From positions 310,001 to 374,000 of the forward strand of contig NZ_CP111044.1 of assembly GCF_026250525.1 (NCBI RefSeq): a stretch of 64,000 nt of DNA. Direction: 5' to 3'. The notes beneath the pieces are model-generated. The model made no database searches and was not told the DNA's origin. It was given only the letters and a program-made list of their open reading frames with translations. Positions 57,048-64,000 of this stretch are shown piece after piece. Both the position numbers and the translations under genes were made by a program. This DNA comes from Chondrinema litorale (lineage in GTDB: Bacteria > Bacteroidota > Bacteroidia > Cytophagales > Flammeovirgaceae). Position 1 is the stretch's first letter, and each line of letters starts with the position of its first letter.

Positions 57048-58437
57048 AATGCCGTCAACTTAAGTCATTATAGTGCTTTTTTCTTATTAAGATGAAACTT
57101 TCTCCTACTTCTTTTGAACTTATGTCTTTTGAAGGAGCGATTGGGTACTACAGCATTTTTACTTCTTTTTATCTGCTCTTTGAGTTGACTTAATCGGTAA
57201 GCTATATCTTTTTGAGTAAACAATAACTTAATCAGTTCTCCCCTTAAGATACCTGTGGCTACTACCTTGTTTATTTGATAGTGATATTTATTACCTTTTT
57301 TTCCTTTTAGTGCATCAAGTTCTTGCTGTGCTTCTGTTATTAATAGTTGGATTAAGTTACTGGTAAGTAAACTGGCATGATAATCTTGTAATATGCCTTC
57401 TGCAGTCTTGCTGGAAAAGTTTTCCAATTCTAGTGTATGCTTTAAGTAATCGTAATAAGTTTCTATTCCCCAGCGCATACTATAAAGTATTTTAAGCTCT
57501 GTGGCAGGTAGCTCAAGATTGGTTATCAAATATTCTATTTCACCTCCAGAAAGTGGAATTTTTACAACTCTTATGGTTAAAGGTTGAGTATGTATGCTTT
57601 CTTTTTTCACACCTTTTTTTGTGTACCAAACCTTTGCTGATAAAATCACCCGAGCTTCTAGTTTATCAGAAGCTGCAAATTGCGCTACCTCCTTACAAAA
57701 ATTTCGCTTGCAACGAATCAGGAAACTACCACCGTTCATTTCTATGGTTTTACATAGGTCATAAGATGGATAAGCTCTATCCATAAGCCAAATAACTTTG
57801 GGTCTGAGCTGAGGCAGGTACTCAGAAATTTGGTGATAAATGACCCGAAATAAGTTTTGCTCACTTTCTGAATTCCTCGCTAATGCTCCTTGAATTACTA
57901 CATGATTGAGCACATCATATACTACACAAGACCTACCCATGGGCATACCCGTATCAGTATGATTCTTCCAAAGGCCAAAATGTTTTACTATAGCCGGTGA
58001 AGTTGGAAGTTGGCATAGACTCCCATCCACAGCAAAAACATAATAAGTGTTTTGATAGAGACTGCTCAAAGATGTTTGATAAAATCCCTGTACATACTTT
58101 CGATTCAGAGCTATAAAGGCAGTATGCTTCAACTTTTTGCGGGCTTTACTGAAAGCTTGTTTACTGCAAGTCGAATAACTGCCAATGGTGTTAAAAAAAT
58201 TACTCACTTCAATACTGAGGTTCTTTACAACCCGATTGATTAAAATAGCGGCTATCTGTGAGAATCCCAATAGTCGTTGCCGAATAAAATCTTGTGACTT
58301 CATACTATGTTGCTTTTGAAAGTCAACACTAAAAAGTTCAGATTTAAGTAGCTCAAAAAAAAAGTAGCATATGTTTCCATCTTTTAAACCGATTACTTAA
58401 AGATAACAATCTTTTATCAGCTTAAGTTGACGGCATT
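57048..58437 (-). mobile_element. IS4-family insertion sequence
   Basis: 1390 bp with perfect 17-bp inverted repeats AATGCCGTCAACTTAAG, flanked by the 13-bp direct repeat GAGTGTGTAAGTC (57035-57047 and 58438-58450). Intact. Confidence 0.95.
57068..58303 (-). CDS. IS4-family transposase
   Basis: An intact 411-residue DDE enzyme. The N-terminal DUF4372-like or IS4 leader is followed by the Asp-containing YVFAVDGSLCQLPTSP, then KVIWLMDRAYPSYDLCKTI, and the Y-R-E-K signature YSMRWGIETYYDYLKHTLELENFSSKT. The C-terminus is very basic. It has no hairpin inserts. Confidence 0.93.
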   Translation of the reverse strand: MKSQDFIRQRLLGFSQIAAILINRVVKNLSIEVSNFFNTIGSYSTCSKQAFSKARKKLKHTAFIALNRKYVQGFYQTSLSSLYQNTYYVFAVDGSLCQLPTSPAIVKHFGLWKNHTDTGMPMGRSCVVYDVLNHVVIQGALARNSESEQNLFRVIYHQISEYLPQLRPKVIWLMDRAYPSYDLCKTIEMNGGSFLIRCKRNFCKEVAQFAASDKLEARVILSAKVWYTKKGVKKESIHTQPLTIRVVKIPLSGGEIEYLITNLELPATELKILYSMRWGIETYYDYLKHTLELENFSSKTAEGILQDYHASLLTSNLIQLLITEAQQELDALKGKKGNKYHYQINKVVATGILRGELIKLLFTQKDIAYRLSQLKEQIKRSKNAVVPNRSFKRHKFKRSRRKFHLNKKKAL

Positions 58438-58841
58438 GAGTGTGTAAGTCTTACCGTTAAGATGTAATGGTTCAAAATCCAGATTAAGGTGTCGGTTAAA
58501 GTCGTTATATATTTTGTCAAAACGCTCGCAATCAAGGTTGCTGAATAAACAGTTTATATTTTTATTTTGAACACGTAATTTTCCTTTCTCATCAGTTATT
58601 ATGAACAGCTTTGAGGTGTCAATTTGCGGTAGGAATGGTCTAAAAAAGTATATATTCTTCTTGCTTGCCATTTTTTTTTAAGTTATCATTCAAAGTTTTG
58701 TTAAACAATGCACCTTCAATTTCATTCTCAAAAGACATTTAACTATCAAATCATAATACCGATGTTTTAGCAGTGTGATATTATCTTTCTCACAACACCG
58801 TGAATCTTCATTAGTAATTCTATTTTCATCTACGATTTTGT

Positions 58842-59057
58842 TTAAATTACGTCTATTACTTTTTCTAACATATAATGTATTACAGAAACAAAAACGGCAA
58901 TTACAATAAGCACTGTAAAACGTATAGCCCTTGTATTTTTACATTGTTTTAGTTTCTTTTTCAGATGAAAAAAATCAAAAAGTATAAATAAAATAGCAAT
59001 ACATAACCCTACAATTGTATCCCCCCAATAAACCAGCCTATTATATTTAAGTCTCAT
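58842..59057 (-). CDS. Small membrane protein of unknown function
   Basis: 71 residues with two predicted TM helices (DTIVGLCIAILFILFDFF and FTVLIVIAVFVSVIHYML). The family is not recognised. Its 5' end lies right beside the IS66 element, so it could be truncated or have lost its promoter. Confidence 0.5.
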   Translation of the reverse strand: MRLKYNRLVYWGDTIVGLCIAILFILFDFFHLKKKLKQCKNTRAIRFTVLIVIAVFVSVIHYMLEKVIDVI

Positions 59058-59083
59058 TGCCTTATTTAGCTGAAAAAGTAATT

Positions 59084-59389
59084 ATGCATACCTCTAAAGA
59101 AATGTTTCCAGTAGTGGAAGACTGGTTGGCTAGTGGCTTGACTCAAAAAGCATATAGTCTACAACATAATTTACCACTTCATATCTTACCTTACTGGGTA
59201 TCTCGATATCGCAAGCGAAAGTCTGAGTCAACTCCAAAAGAAAAATCAGCAAAGTTTATTCCTGTAAACTATGAAAAGCCAATACTTCAAGGCGTAGAAA
59301 TAGAATTCCCCAATGGCATCATCCTCCGTTTTTCAAAAGCAGTATCACCTACTTATTTACACCAAGTCTTGAAGCTATGTTCGGATTAA
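59084..59389 (+). CDS. tnpA: IS66 TnpA-like accessory protein
   Basis: About 101 residues, intact. The ATG at 59084 gives MHTSKEMFPVVEDWLASGLTQKAYSLQHNLPLHILPYWVSRYRKRK, the usual helix-turn-helix N-terminus of IS66 ORF1. The basic tail and FIPV... IEFPNGIILRF fit the family. It overlaps tnpB by 13 bases. No hairpin insert. Confidence 0.85.
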   Translation: MHTSKEMFPVVEDWLASGLTQKAYSLQHNLPLHILPYWVSRYRKRKSESTPKEKSAKFIPVNYEKPILQGVEIEFPNGIILRFSKAVSPTYLHQVLKLCSD

Positions 59390-59550
59390 ACTCCCAACAA
59401 CGCTTCTTTCTGTGTGATCAACCGGCGGATATGCGCAAGGGCTTCGATGGATTGAGTGGTTTGGTAGAAAACTATATGGGACAAAAAATCTATTCAGGAG
59501 ATGCCTTTATATTCTTAGGCAAACGACTTGATCGTTTAAAGGTGCTTGTT

Positions 59551-59565
59551 TGGCCGGCACCCCGG
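59551..59565 (+). repeat. 15-nt hairpin insert 4 (tnpB)
   Basis: TGGCCGGCACCCCGG = TGG + CCGG-CACC-CCGG, the same unit as insert 5 with one extra C in the loop. It is followed by another TGG. At 15 nt it keeps the frame. Confidence 0.82.
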
Positions 59566-59612
59566 TGGGAACCCAGTGGTTTTATTCTTTACTACAAGCG
59601 GTTAGAATCAGG

Positions 59613-59626
59613 TGGCCGGCACCCGG
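59613..59626 (+). repeat. 14-nt hairpin insert 5 (tnpB)
   Basis: TGGCCGGCACCCGG = TGG + CCGG-CAC-CCGG. It splits LESG|TFKLL; removal restores the frame. Confidence 0.92.
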
Positions 59627-60771
59627 TACGTTTAAATTACTAACAGGTAAATCCTCTTCTATTTACCTGAGTTATAGTGAGTTTTCTTTGCTACTTGATG
59701 GCTTGGAAGTGGCAGTTACAAGACGTAGAAAACGCTATGAAAAACCACTAGAATAGTTGCTAAAATCATTGTCTAACTGACTATTGAGTAGTATTTTAGA
59801 GTTATGACAGGAACAGGAGATACTACTTTATTAGAGCAAAATGCTGCATTAATAGAAGAGAAAAAACAACTCTTGGAGCAGGTTGAATCACTTAAAGCTG
59901 AGCTATCAGAATTAAAGCGTTTGATCTACGGTAGCAAGCGAGAACGATTCATTCCTAGTGATACCAATAGTAAGCAGCTCACTTTGCCATTAGATGAAAA
60001 TGTTTCTGCTGAAACACCTGCCAAAGTCAAACAAACCATTAGTTATCAAAGGGCTACTCAAGGTGAAAAGCTGCCCCAAGGCTCATCTCGCCAGCCATTA
60101 CCAGCACATTTACCTCGCAAAGAGGTAGTGTTAGAACCTGAAGTGGATACCACTCACATGCGCAAGATTGGAGAAGAAATTACTGAGGAGTTAGACATGA
60201 CACCTGCTAAGGTATTTGTTCGTCGCTACATCAGACCTCGTTATGTGAGTAAAGAAGAAGAGTTTTATATAGCCAACCTACCAGCCAGACCAATTGACAA
60301 GGGTATCCCAGGCCCAGGACTACTAGCCCATATTCTGGTGGATAAATTTTGTCACCACCTACCATTTTACAGACAACAAAAAAGGTTTAACCAGTTAGGG
60401 ATAAAGATTGCTCCTAGTACTTTAGGTAACTGGTTAAAGCCAGCTTGCCAGTTACTAGACCCTTTATATGAGGCATTGAGGTTTGAGGTATTGAATAATA
60501 ATTACCTGCAAGTTGATGAAAGCCCAATTAAGGTGTTAGATGATACCAAAAAAGGAAAGACTCACCGAGGTTACTACTGGCAGGCACTCCTGTGGGTGTA
60601 CTATTCTCCAGAGCAACAAGTTGTATTGTTTGATTACCAAAAAGGCAGATCTAGAGAAGGTCCAGTCAATATGCTACAAGGTTATGAAGGCTATATCCAA
60701 ACAGATGGGTACAAAGTCTATGATCAACTCCTTGAAGAAGAAGGGATGAACATCATCCTTGTTGGATGCAT

Positions 60772-60785
60772 CCGGGTGCCGGCCA
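60772..60785 (-). repeat. 14-nt hairpin insert 6 (tnpC)
   Basis: On the minus strand it is TGGCCGGCACCCGG, identical to insert 5 but inverted. Its removal restores GCMAPVRRYF. Confidence 0.92.
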
Positions 60786-61094
60786 GGCACCTGTGCGCCG
60801 CTACTTTGAAAAAGCTTTAGATAACAATGAATCCAGAGCCAGGCATGCCTTGCTATTATTCCAGCAATTGTATGCTGTTGAACGTGAAGCAAGAGAAAAC
60901 AAACTAGATGCTTTACAGCGATATGAGCTTAGGCAAGAAAAATCTCGTCCAATCATGGATATATTGGGACAATGGATTGTGGATGAGTATCCTAAGGTAT
61001 TGCCCAAATCTATCATTGGTAAAGCCATGCATTATCTGGCAGGAAGATATAATAAGCTGTATGTATATCTCAATGACGGCAGGTTAGAAATAGA

Positions 61095-61108
61095 TTGCGC
61101 GGCAACCG
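61095..61108 (-). repeat. 14-nt hairpin insert 7 (tnpC)
   Basis: TTGCGCGGCAACCG; on the minus strand CGG + TTGC-CGC-GCAA. It splits LEID|NNLIENNIRP; removal restores the frame. Register is ambiguous by one base. Confidence 0.92.
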
Positions 61109-61354
61109 TAACAACTTGATCGAAAATAATATTCGACCAGTGGCTATTGGCAGAAAAAACTATTTGTTTGCTGGGTCACATGAATCAGCACAAAGAGCAG
61201 CTATGATGTACAGCATATTAGGCAGTTGTAAATTACATCAAATCAATCCATACGAGTATCTGCAAGATATATTTGAAAGACTTCCAGAGCATCCCATCAA
61301 CAAAATAAATGAGTTGCTACCACAAAACTGGAAAACCACGAGCTAATAAATACT

Positions 61355-61471
61355 CTTATTTTTAACAATAGCTACTTGGTGAGGTGGATACAAAAAAGTG
61401 ATCAAGTACCAATTGGTAATATTACGAAAATGCAAGCCGATCAAATCCTGAAACAATGGGGAATACGTTAA
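61355..61471 (+). pseudogene. 3' remnant of a gene cut by IS66
   Basis: The frame reads SYLVRWIQKSDQVPIGNITKMQADQILKQWGIR and stops directly before the next ATG. No start is present; the upstream part is IS66. The family is not recognised, but the tail could belong to a toxin or other large secreted protein, given the immunity-like neighbour. Confidence 0.5.
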
Positions 61472-61675
61472 ATGTGGCTGACAAATGCTTTGAATGAATG
61501 GGATTTAATCGGTCAGGAAGTTTTGTGGAGATTAGAAAGTCCGCCACAAGTTTTAAATTTAAATCAAGTCGAGGTTATGTGCGAGACGAGAGGTTGGTTC
61601 TTTCTAATTCCCACTAATCATAGCTATGCGATATCCGAGATGAGTTATAAAGAAAAAAAGAAATTAAATTATTAG
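61472..61675 (+). CDS. Small hypothetical protein
   Basis: 67 residues, MWLTNALNEWDLIGQEVLWRLESPPQVLNLNQVEVMCETRGWFFLIPTNHSYAISEMSYKEKKKLNY. The ATG abuts the stop of the preceding remnant and the next gene starts 7 bp after the stop, suggesting translational coupling. Not recognised. Confidence 0.55.
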   Translation: MWLTNALNEWDLIGQEVLWRLESPPQVLNLNQVEVMCETRGWFFLIPTNHSYAISEMSYKEKKKLNY

Positions 61676-61682
61676 CATAACA

Positions 61683-62294
61683 ATGAAATATTCAGAAGCC
61701 AAAAATAAGGTTTTAGAATTCTTAAATAGAAATGAAGAAAACATTAGGAAAATGGTATATGAGCCAGCTATAGAATTTGAATATGGCTGGATATTCACAT
61801 TTGATCAAGAAGGAGTTTTTCATCCTAAGATAGATGAGGTATTAAAAAAAATAAAATCCTTGAAAGACGCCAATCTTACAGACAACCAAATTTTTGAGAA
61901 TTTAAGTGATGAAGATCTTTCAATCTATGAAAATTCAATAGGACTGGTTGGGCAAGCACCTGTTTTTATTGATAAAGAAAATGGAGAAGTCTCTTATTGC
62001 CTAAATCCTTCTATAGAGCTTGAAATACAAAAAATAAAGGAGCAAAAAAGAGGAAAAAAATTTTATTTGAAATTATATTTTATCGAAGATATCAGGGGGA
62101 ACCCTAATAAAATCAAAGAATTAAAAAATCAACTTGGCTTTACAAATTCCGATATTTTAAAATTCTTTCATAAGAAAAACAACGATGAGCCAATTTTTGA
62201 ACTAAAATATTATGAAAAATTACTCTTTTACAAAGGTATATTCGAAGAGAATTCTATTAAAATAAAGATAGAGGAACTTGAATTGAAGGAATAA
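61683..62294 (+). CDS. Hypothetical protein with an Imm35/YrhB-like N-terminal region
   Basis: 203 residues. The segment EFEYGWIFTFDQEG ... SIGLVGQAPVFIDKENGEVSYC resembles immunity-type YrhB/Imm35 domains, which protect against contact-delivered toxins. The C-terminal half (charged, LKLYFIEDIRGNPNKIKELKNQLG...) is not recognised. It lies in a run of small genes with no toxin left in view. The immunity label is inference from the motif only. Confidence 0.55.
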   Translation: MKYSEAKNKVLEFLNRNEENIRKMVYEPAIEFEYGWIFTFDQEGVFHPKIDEVLKKIKSLKDANLTDNQIFENLSDEDLSIYENSIGLVGQAPVFIDKENGEVSYCLNPSIELEIQKIKEQKRGKKFYLKLYFIEDIRGNPNKIKELKNQLGFTNSDILKFFHKKNNDEPIFELKYYEKLLFYKGIFEENSIKIKIEELELKE

Positions 62295-62311
62295 AAAAAC
62301 TCGAATGACAT

Positions 62312-62356
62312 AGCTATACCCGCTATATTCCGCTTCGCCCCATACGGCGGGTAGCT
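62312..62356. repeat. GC-rich imperfect inverted repeat
   Basis: AGCTATACCCGC and GCGGGTAGCT face each other around TATATTCCGCTTCGCCCCATAC. The block is much richer in GC than its surroundings. It looks like an intergenic repeat or transcript hairpin rather than one of the 14-nt units, since it is three times longer. Confidence 0.45.
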
Positions 62357-62489
62357 CAGGCATTGTATAAAATTAATAGCAATCGAGCTAGATATCATTG
62401 ATTTTAAATTCTAGATTGAGTTGCAACCTGCCTCACTAGTTTTTGGAGGAGAATATAAAGATGCTTCAGGTCAATTGATTTAAAAAAGA

Positions 62490-62696
62490 TTGGTAAATTT
62501 AAGTGTACCCAGTTGTCAGATTATTAGAAAGTTTCATGAAATCCATAATAATAAATGGAACAGAGTAAAGATTAAAAAATCTAGCTTAAAAGGATATACC
62601 GCAGAATTTATTTGGGATGTAAAATGGGAACAAGAAGAAACGAATTCACATTTAATCCTTAAATTAGAGAGAGATAAATGGTTTTGGGATAAATAG
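62490..62696 (+). pseudogene. Probable gene fragment
   Basis: A 68-codon frame without an ATG start, only TTG, reading VNLSVPSCQIIRKFHEIHNNKWNRVKIKKSSLKGYTAEFIWDVKWEQEETNSHLILKLERDKWFWDK. The composition looks coding and the end WFWDK is plausible as a true C-terminus. It is likely the tail of a damaged gene. Not recognised. Confidence 0.45.
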
Positions 62697-62718
62697 AAAA
62701 CAGGTTTTGATACAAAAT

Positions 62719-62750
62719 GCCAGCTTATTCGTATTGGCTATTTTTTTTTT
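62719..62750 (+). terminator. Probable terminator
   Basis: A short stem (GCCAG with TTGGC, one G-T pair) is followed by TATTTTTTTTTT. It closes the small-gene cluster. Confidence 0.65.
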
Positions 62751-62879
62751 GAATAATCAGTTAAATGGTGGATTAGCTGGTTTTGGCAGGGTCTGATTGG
62801 ACGAATTATGAAACTTTAAAAGACTTTTTAAAACTAATCACAATAGATTTTCAATCTAAAATTTTTTAAATAATAGAGT

Positions 62880-63572
62880 ATGAAAAACATAATTCCTTCA
62901 AAAAAGGCTGACCATTATTTCTTTTCGGTTATGGCTATTTATTATTTAACTACAGCTTTATTGGGTTTTGGATATTCATCAACAAATATAATTTCCAATG
63001 GAGGAGAGATTCCACTTAGAGCTATAATTCACGGAACATTAGGAGGTATCTGGTATTTCCTCTTCTTTCTTCAGGTTTTATTAATAGTCATTAAAAAGAA
63101 AGAGTTACATAGGAAGCTTGGCAATACATCAGTACCAATTATTTTATTAGTATTTATAACAGGCATTTATGTAGTCTTGCTGAGAAAACCTCTATCTTTT
63201 GAGCCGGCTCCATTTGCTTTTATGGGAGGTGAGTTAGCATTGTTATTATTGGGAGTAATCTTTACTGTTCTTGGTTTTATGTATAGATACAACCCACATT
63301 ACCATAAAAGATATTACCTAATGAGCATCATTGTTCTAAGTGGAGCAGGTATACTTCGATTTTTTAATTTTCTAGAAGTTAAGATGTTTAATGATCTAGT
63401 AGTTATCTTTTTCATTCCCTTCCTTTTAATTTTCTTATTTGACTTGATTGTATACCGAAAACTTTTCAAAGCTACGTGGATAGGTTTTCTACTCTACATT
63501 TTCTTTCAGTTTGTGTTAGCAGGTTATTTAAAAATGATTGCTGACTACCTAAGGCCATTGATGAAATCTTAA
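62880..63572 (+). CDS. Multi-pass membrane protein of unknown function
   Basis: 230 residues with about six or seven TM helices, for example FFSVMAIYYLTTALLGFGYS, GTLGGIWYFLFFLQVLLIVI, VPIILLVFITGIYVVLL, GELALLLLGVIFTVLGFMY, YLMSIIVLSGAGILRFF and LVVIFFIPFLLIFLFDLIVY. An early His in AIIHGTLGG and one in RYNPHYHKRYY could bind metal or heme. It resembles uncharacterised DUF2306-like proteins. It stands alone. Confidence 0.75.
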   Translation: MKNIIPSKKADHYFFSVMAIYYLTTALLGFGYSSTNIISNGGEIPLRAIIHGTLGGIWYFLFFLQVLLIVIKKKELHRKLGNTSVPIILLVFITGIYVVLLRKPLSFEPAPFAFMGGELALLLLGVIFTVLGFMYRYNPHYHKRYYLMSIIVLSGAGILRFFNFLEVKMFNDLVVIFFIPFLLIFLFDLIVYRKLFKATWIGFLLYIFFQFVLAGYLKMIADYLRPLMKS

Positions 63573-63669
63573 ATTATAAAGAAAAAAGGGGGAGCTTTCT
63601 TACTTAAAAAAACATAGACAAGCCTTTGGTATAATTACCCCAAATCGCAAAGGTTTTCGTTTATAACAT

Positions 63670-63822
63670 ATGAACAAACCAATTTTCTATTTTGATAAAC
63701 CCGGTAAATGGGATTTAATAACTATTCTACTTTATCTCGGGCTAACTGCATTTATCTTCCTAACTAGCATCTCAACAAAAAGATTTTGTAGGCTTGTTCA
63801 AAGAGTATCACCAACTTATTGA
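63670..63822 (+). CDS. Short ORF with one TM helix, possibly truncated
   Basis: 50 residues: MNKPIFYFDKPGKWDLITILLYLGLTAFIFLTSIS, then a basic tail. The hydrophobic helix looks real, but the last 15 residues look out of place, as if the gene had been cut. 63823-64000 shows nothing I recognise. Confidence 0.4.
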   Translation: MNKPIFYFDKPGKWDLITILLYLGLTAFIFLTSISTKRFCRLVQRVSPTY

Positions 63823-64000
63823 ACAGGCTTTCATTAAGTCCATTACTTGCTTTCAATTCAGGTATCTTTATAAGGAATAGCGATGTTTATCATAGAGATA
63901 ATAATCTTTGATAATCAATTAGTTACCTTAGAACAAGTTAATTCATAAAAAGCAATTGAATGGCTTATTAGATGGTTTTGGTTAAATTTGGCGGGTAGAA

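Larger units (their letters stand above)
56774..58671 (-). pseudogene. Hypothetical gene interrupted by an IS4 element
   Basis: The pieces 58671-58451 and 57047-56774 join in frame at HLNGKTYTL-SPNEQEKLFQKIV when the IS and one 13-bp duplication are removed, giving about 165 residues. The product is of unknown function, mixed alpha/beta, with EKLFIITDEKGKL-like and DYVLTIVDKKFGDD segments. With the next gene it may form a small two-gene unit. The insertion looks recent, with a perfect duplication. Confidence 0.8.
59377..59756 (+). pseudogene. tnpB: IS66 TnpB with two hairpin inserts
   Basis: FFLCDQPADMRKGFDGLSGLVENYMG... GDAFIFLGKRLDRLKVLVW is typical. A 15-nt insert adds five residues in frame (59551-59565), then a 14-nt insert (59613-59626) shifts the frame after KRLESG. 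Removal of both restores VLVWEPSGFILYYKRLESGTFKLLTGKSSSIYLSYSEFSLLLDGLEV and the normal stop at 59756, about 116 residues as usual for TnpB. Confidence 0.9.
59804..61346 (+). pseudogene. tnpC: IS66 TnpC transposase with two 14-nt inserts
   Basis: The N-terminal leucine-zipper-like coil (LLEQNAALIEEKKQLLEQVESLKAELSELKRLIYG) and SKRERF are classic IS66. The core has ADSTP-like YLQVDESPIKVLDD (first Asp) and QTDGYKVYDQLL (second). The frame breaks at GC|MAPVRRYFEKAL (insert 6) and again at LEID|NNLIENNIRPVAIGRKNYLFAGSHESAQRAA (insert 7), which holds the catalytic Glu. Removing both 14-mers gives one transposase of about 505 residues. Confidence 0.93.
59040..61380 (+). mobile_element. IS66-family element carrying four hairpin inserts
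   Basis: The element has the IS66 gene trio tnpA, tnpB and tnpC. I could not define the terminal repeats or target duplication, so limits are approximate. Four short GC-rich inserts interrupt tnpB and tnpC. To the right lies the 3' end of a gene cut off by the element. Confidence 0.8.

Noticed and set aside
48403..61108. The 3-nt head of the hairpin units as a target-site duplication
   Set aside because: Only insert 4 has the same triplet on both sides (TGG). The other flanks differ, so the 14 nt seem to be wholly inserted.
48403..61108. NGG heads as Cas9 PAM-related sites
   Set aside because: No cas genes or CRISPR array are in the window, and the inserted units are too short and structured to be protospacers.
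62346..62380. tRNA-like start GCGGGTAGCTCAGG
   Set aside because: The rest does not fold as a tRNA; there is no anticodon arm or T-arm. It belongs to the inverted repeat at 62312-62356.

Overview
The window looks like chromosome from a Bacteroidota species, probably a low-GC member of the Cytophagales. The evidence is two SusC/SusD pairs with ECF sigma/FecR anti-sigma regulators, AT-rich start regions, FGly-type sulfatases and Bacteroidota-style IS families. The organism assignment is inference; there is no rRNA or tRNA gene to confirm it.

Layout. (1) 1-11.3 kb: the end of a molybdopterin oxidoreductase gene, then a two-component system followed by a complete tripartite RND efflux operon (MFP, RND, outer-membrane factor). 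(2) 11.8-31.3 kb: two ECF sigma/FecR/SusC/SusD cassettes that face each other around three sulfatases, the middle one frameshifted. Together they look like a sensing, uptake and desulfation system for a sulfated glycan. (3) 31.6-45.8 kb: a glucuronoxylan-degradation locus with GH43, CE15 glucuronoyl esterase, SASA-type acetylesterase, GH10 xylanase, a LacI-family regulator and GH115 alpha-glucuronidase. Three near-identical palindromes around GCAATCGATTGC mark a likely LacI regulon. Three of these enzyme genes are broken by different mobile elements: CE15 by a group II intron plus an IS4-like element, SASA by an IS1182-type element, and GH115 by an IS701-like element. (4) 45.8-52.2 kb: an IS21 element nested with an IS110 element and a full group II intron. 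(5) 52.2-64 kb: small genes (Crp/Fnr, two VOC proteins, hypothetical and immunity-like proteins) broken up by ISL3, IS4 and IS66 elements.

The most striking observation is a family of very short GC-rich insertions, nine recognised and one more inferred. They sit inside the transposase genes of IS21, IS66 and ISL3. Eight are exactly 14 nt and one is 15 nt. Each can be parsed as a 3-nt head (mostly NGG) plus a perfect 4-bp stem with a 3-nt loop (4 nt in the 15-mer). Removing each one gives a continuous, family-typical transposase. Stem sequences differ but the geometry is kept, and two copies are identical in opposite orientation. I know of no described bacterial element of this kind. The nearest analogies are mitochondrial GC clusters, double-hairpin elements and byps. 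The IS110 element appears to sit inside a further copy, and its upstream region has a bridge-RNA-like loop that shares sequence with both junctions.
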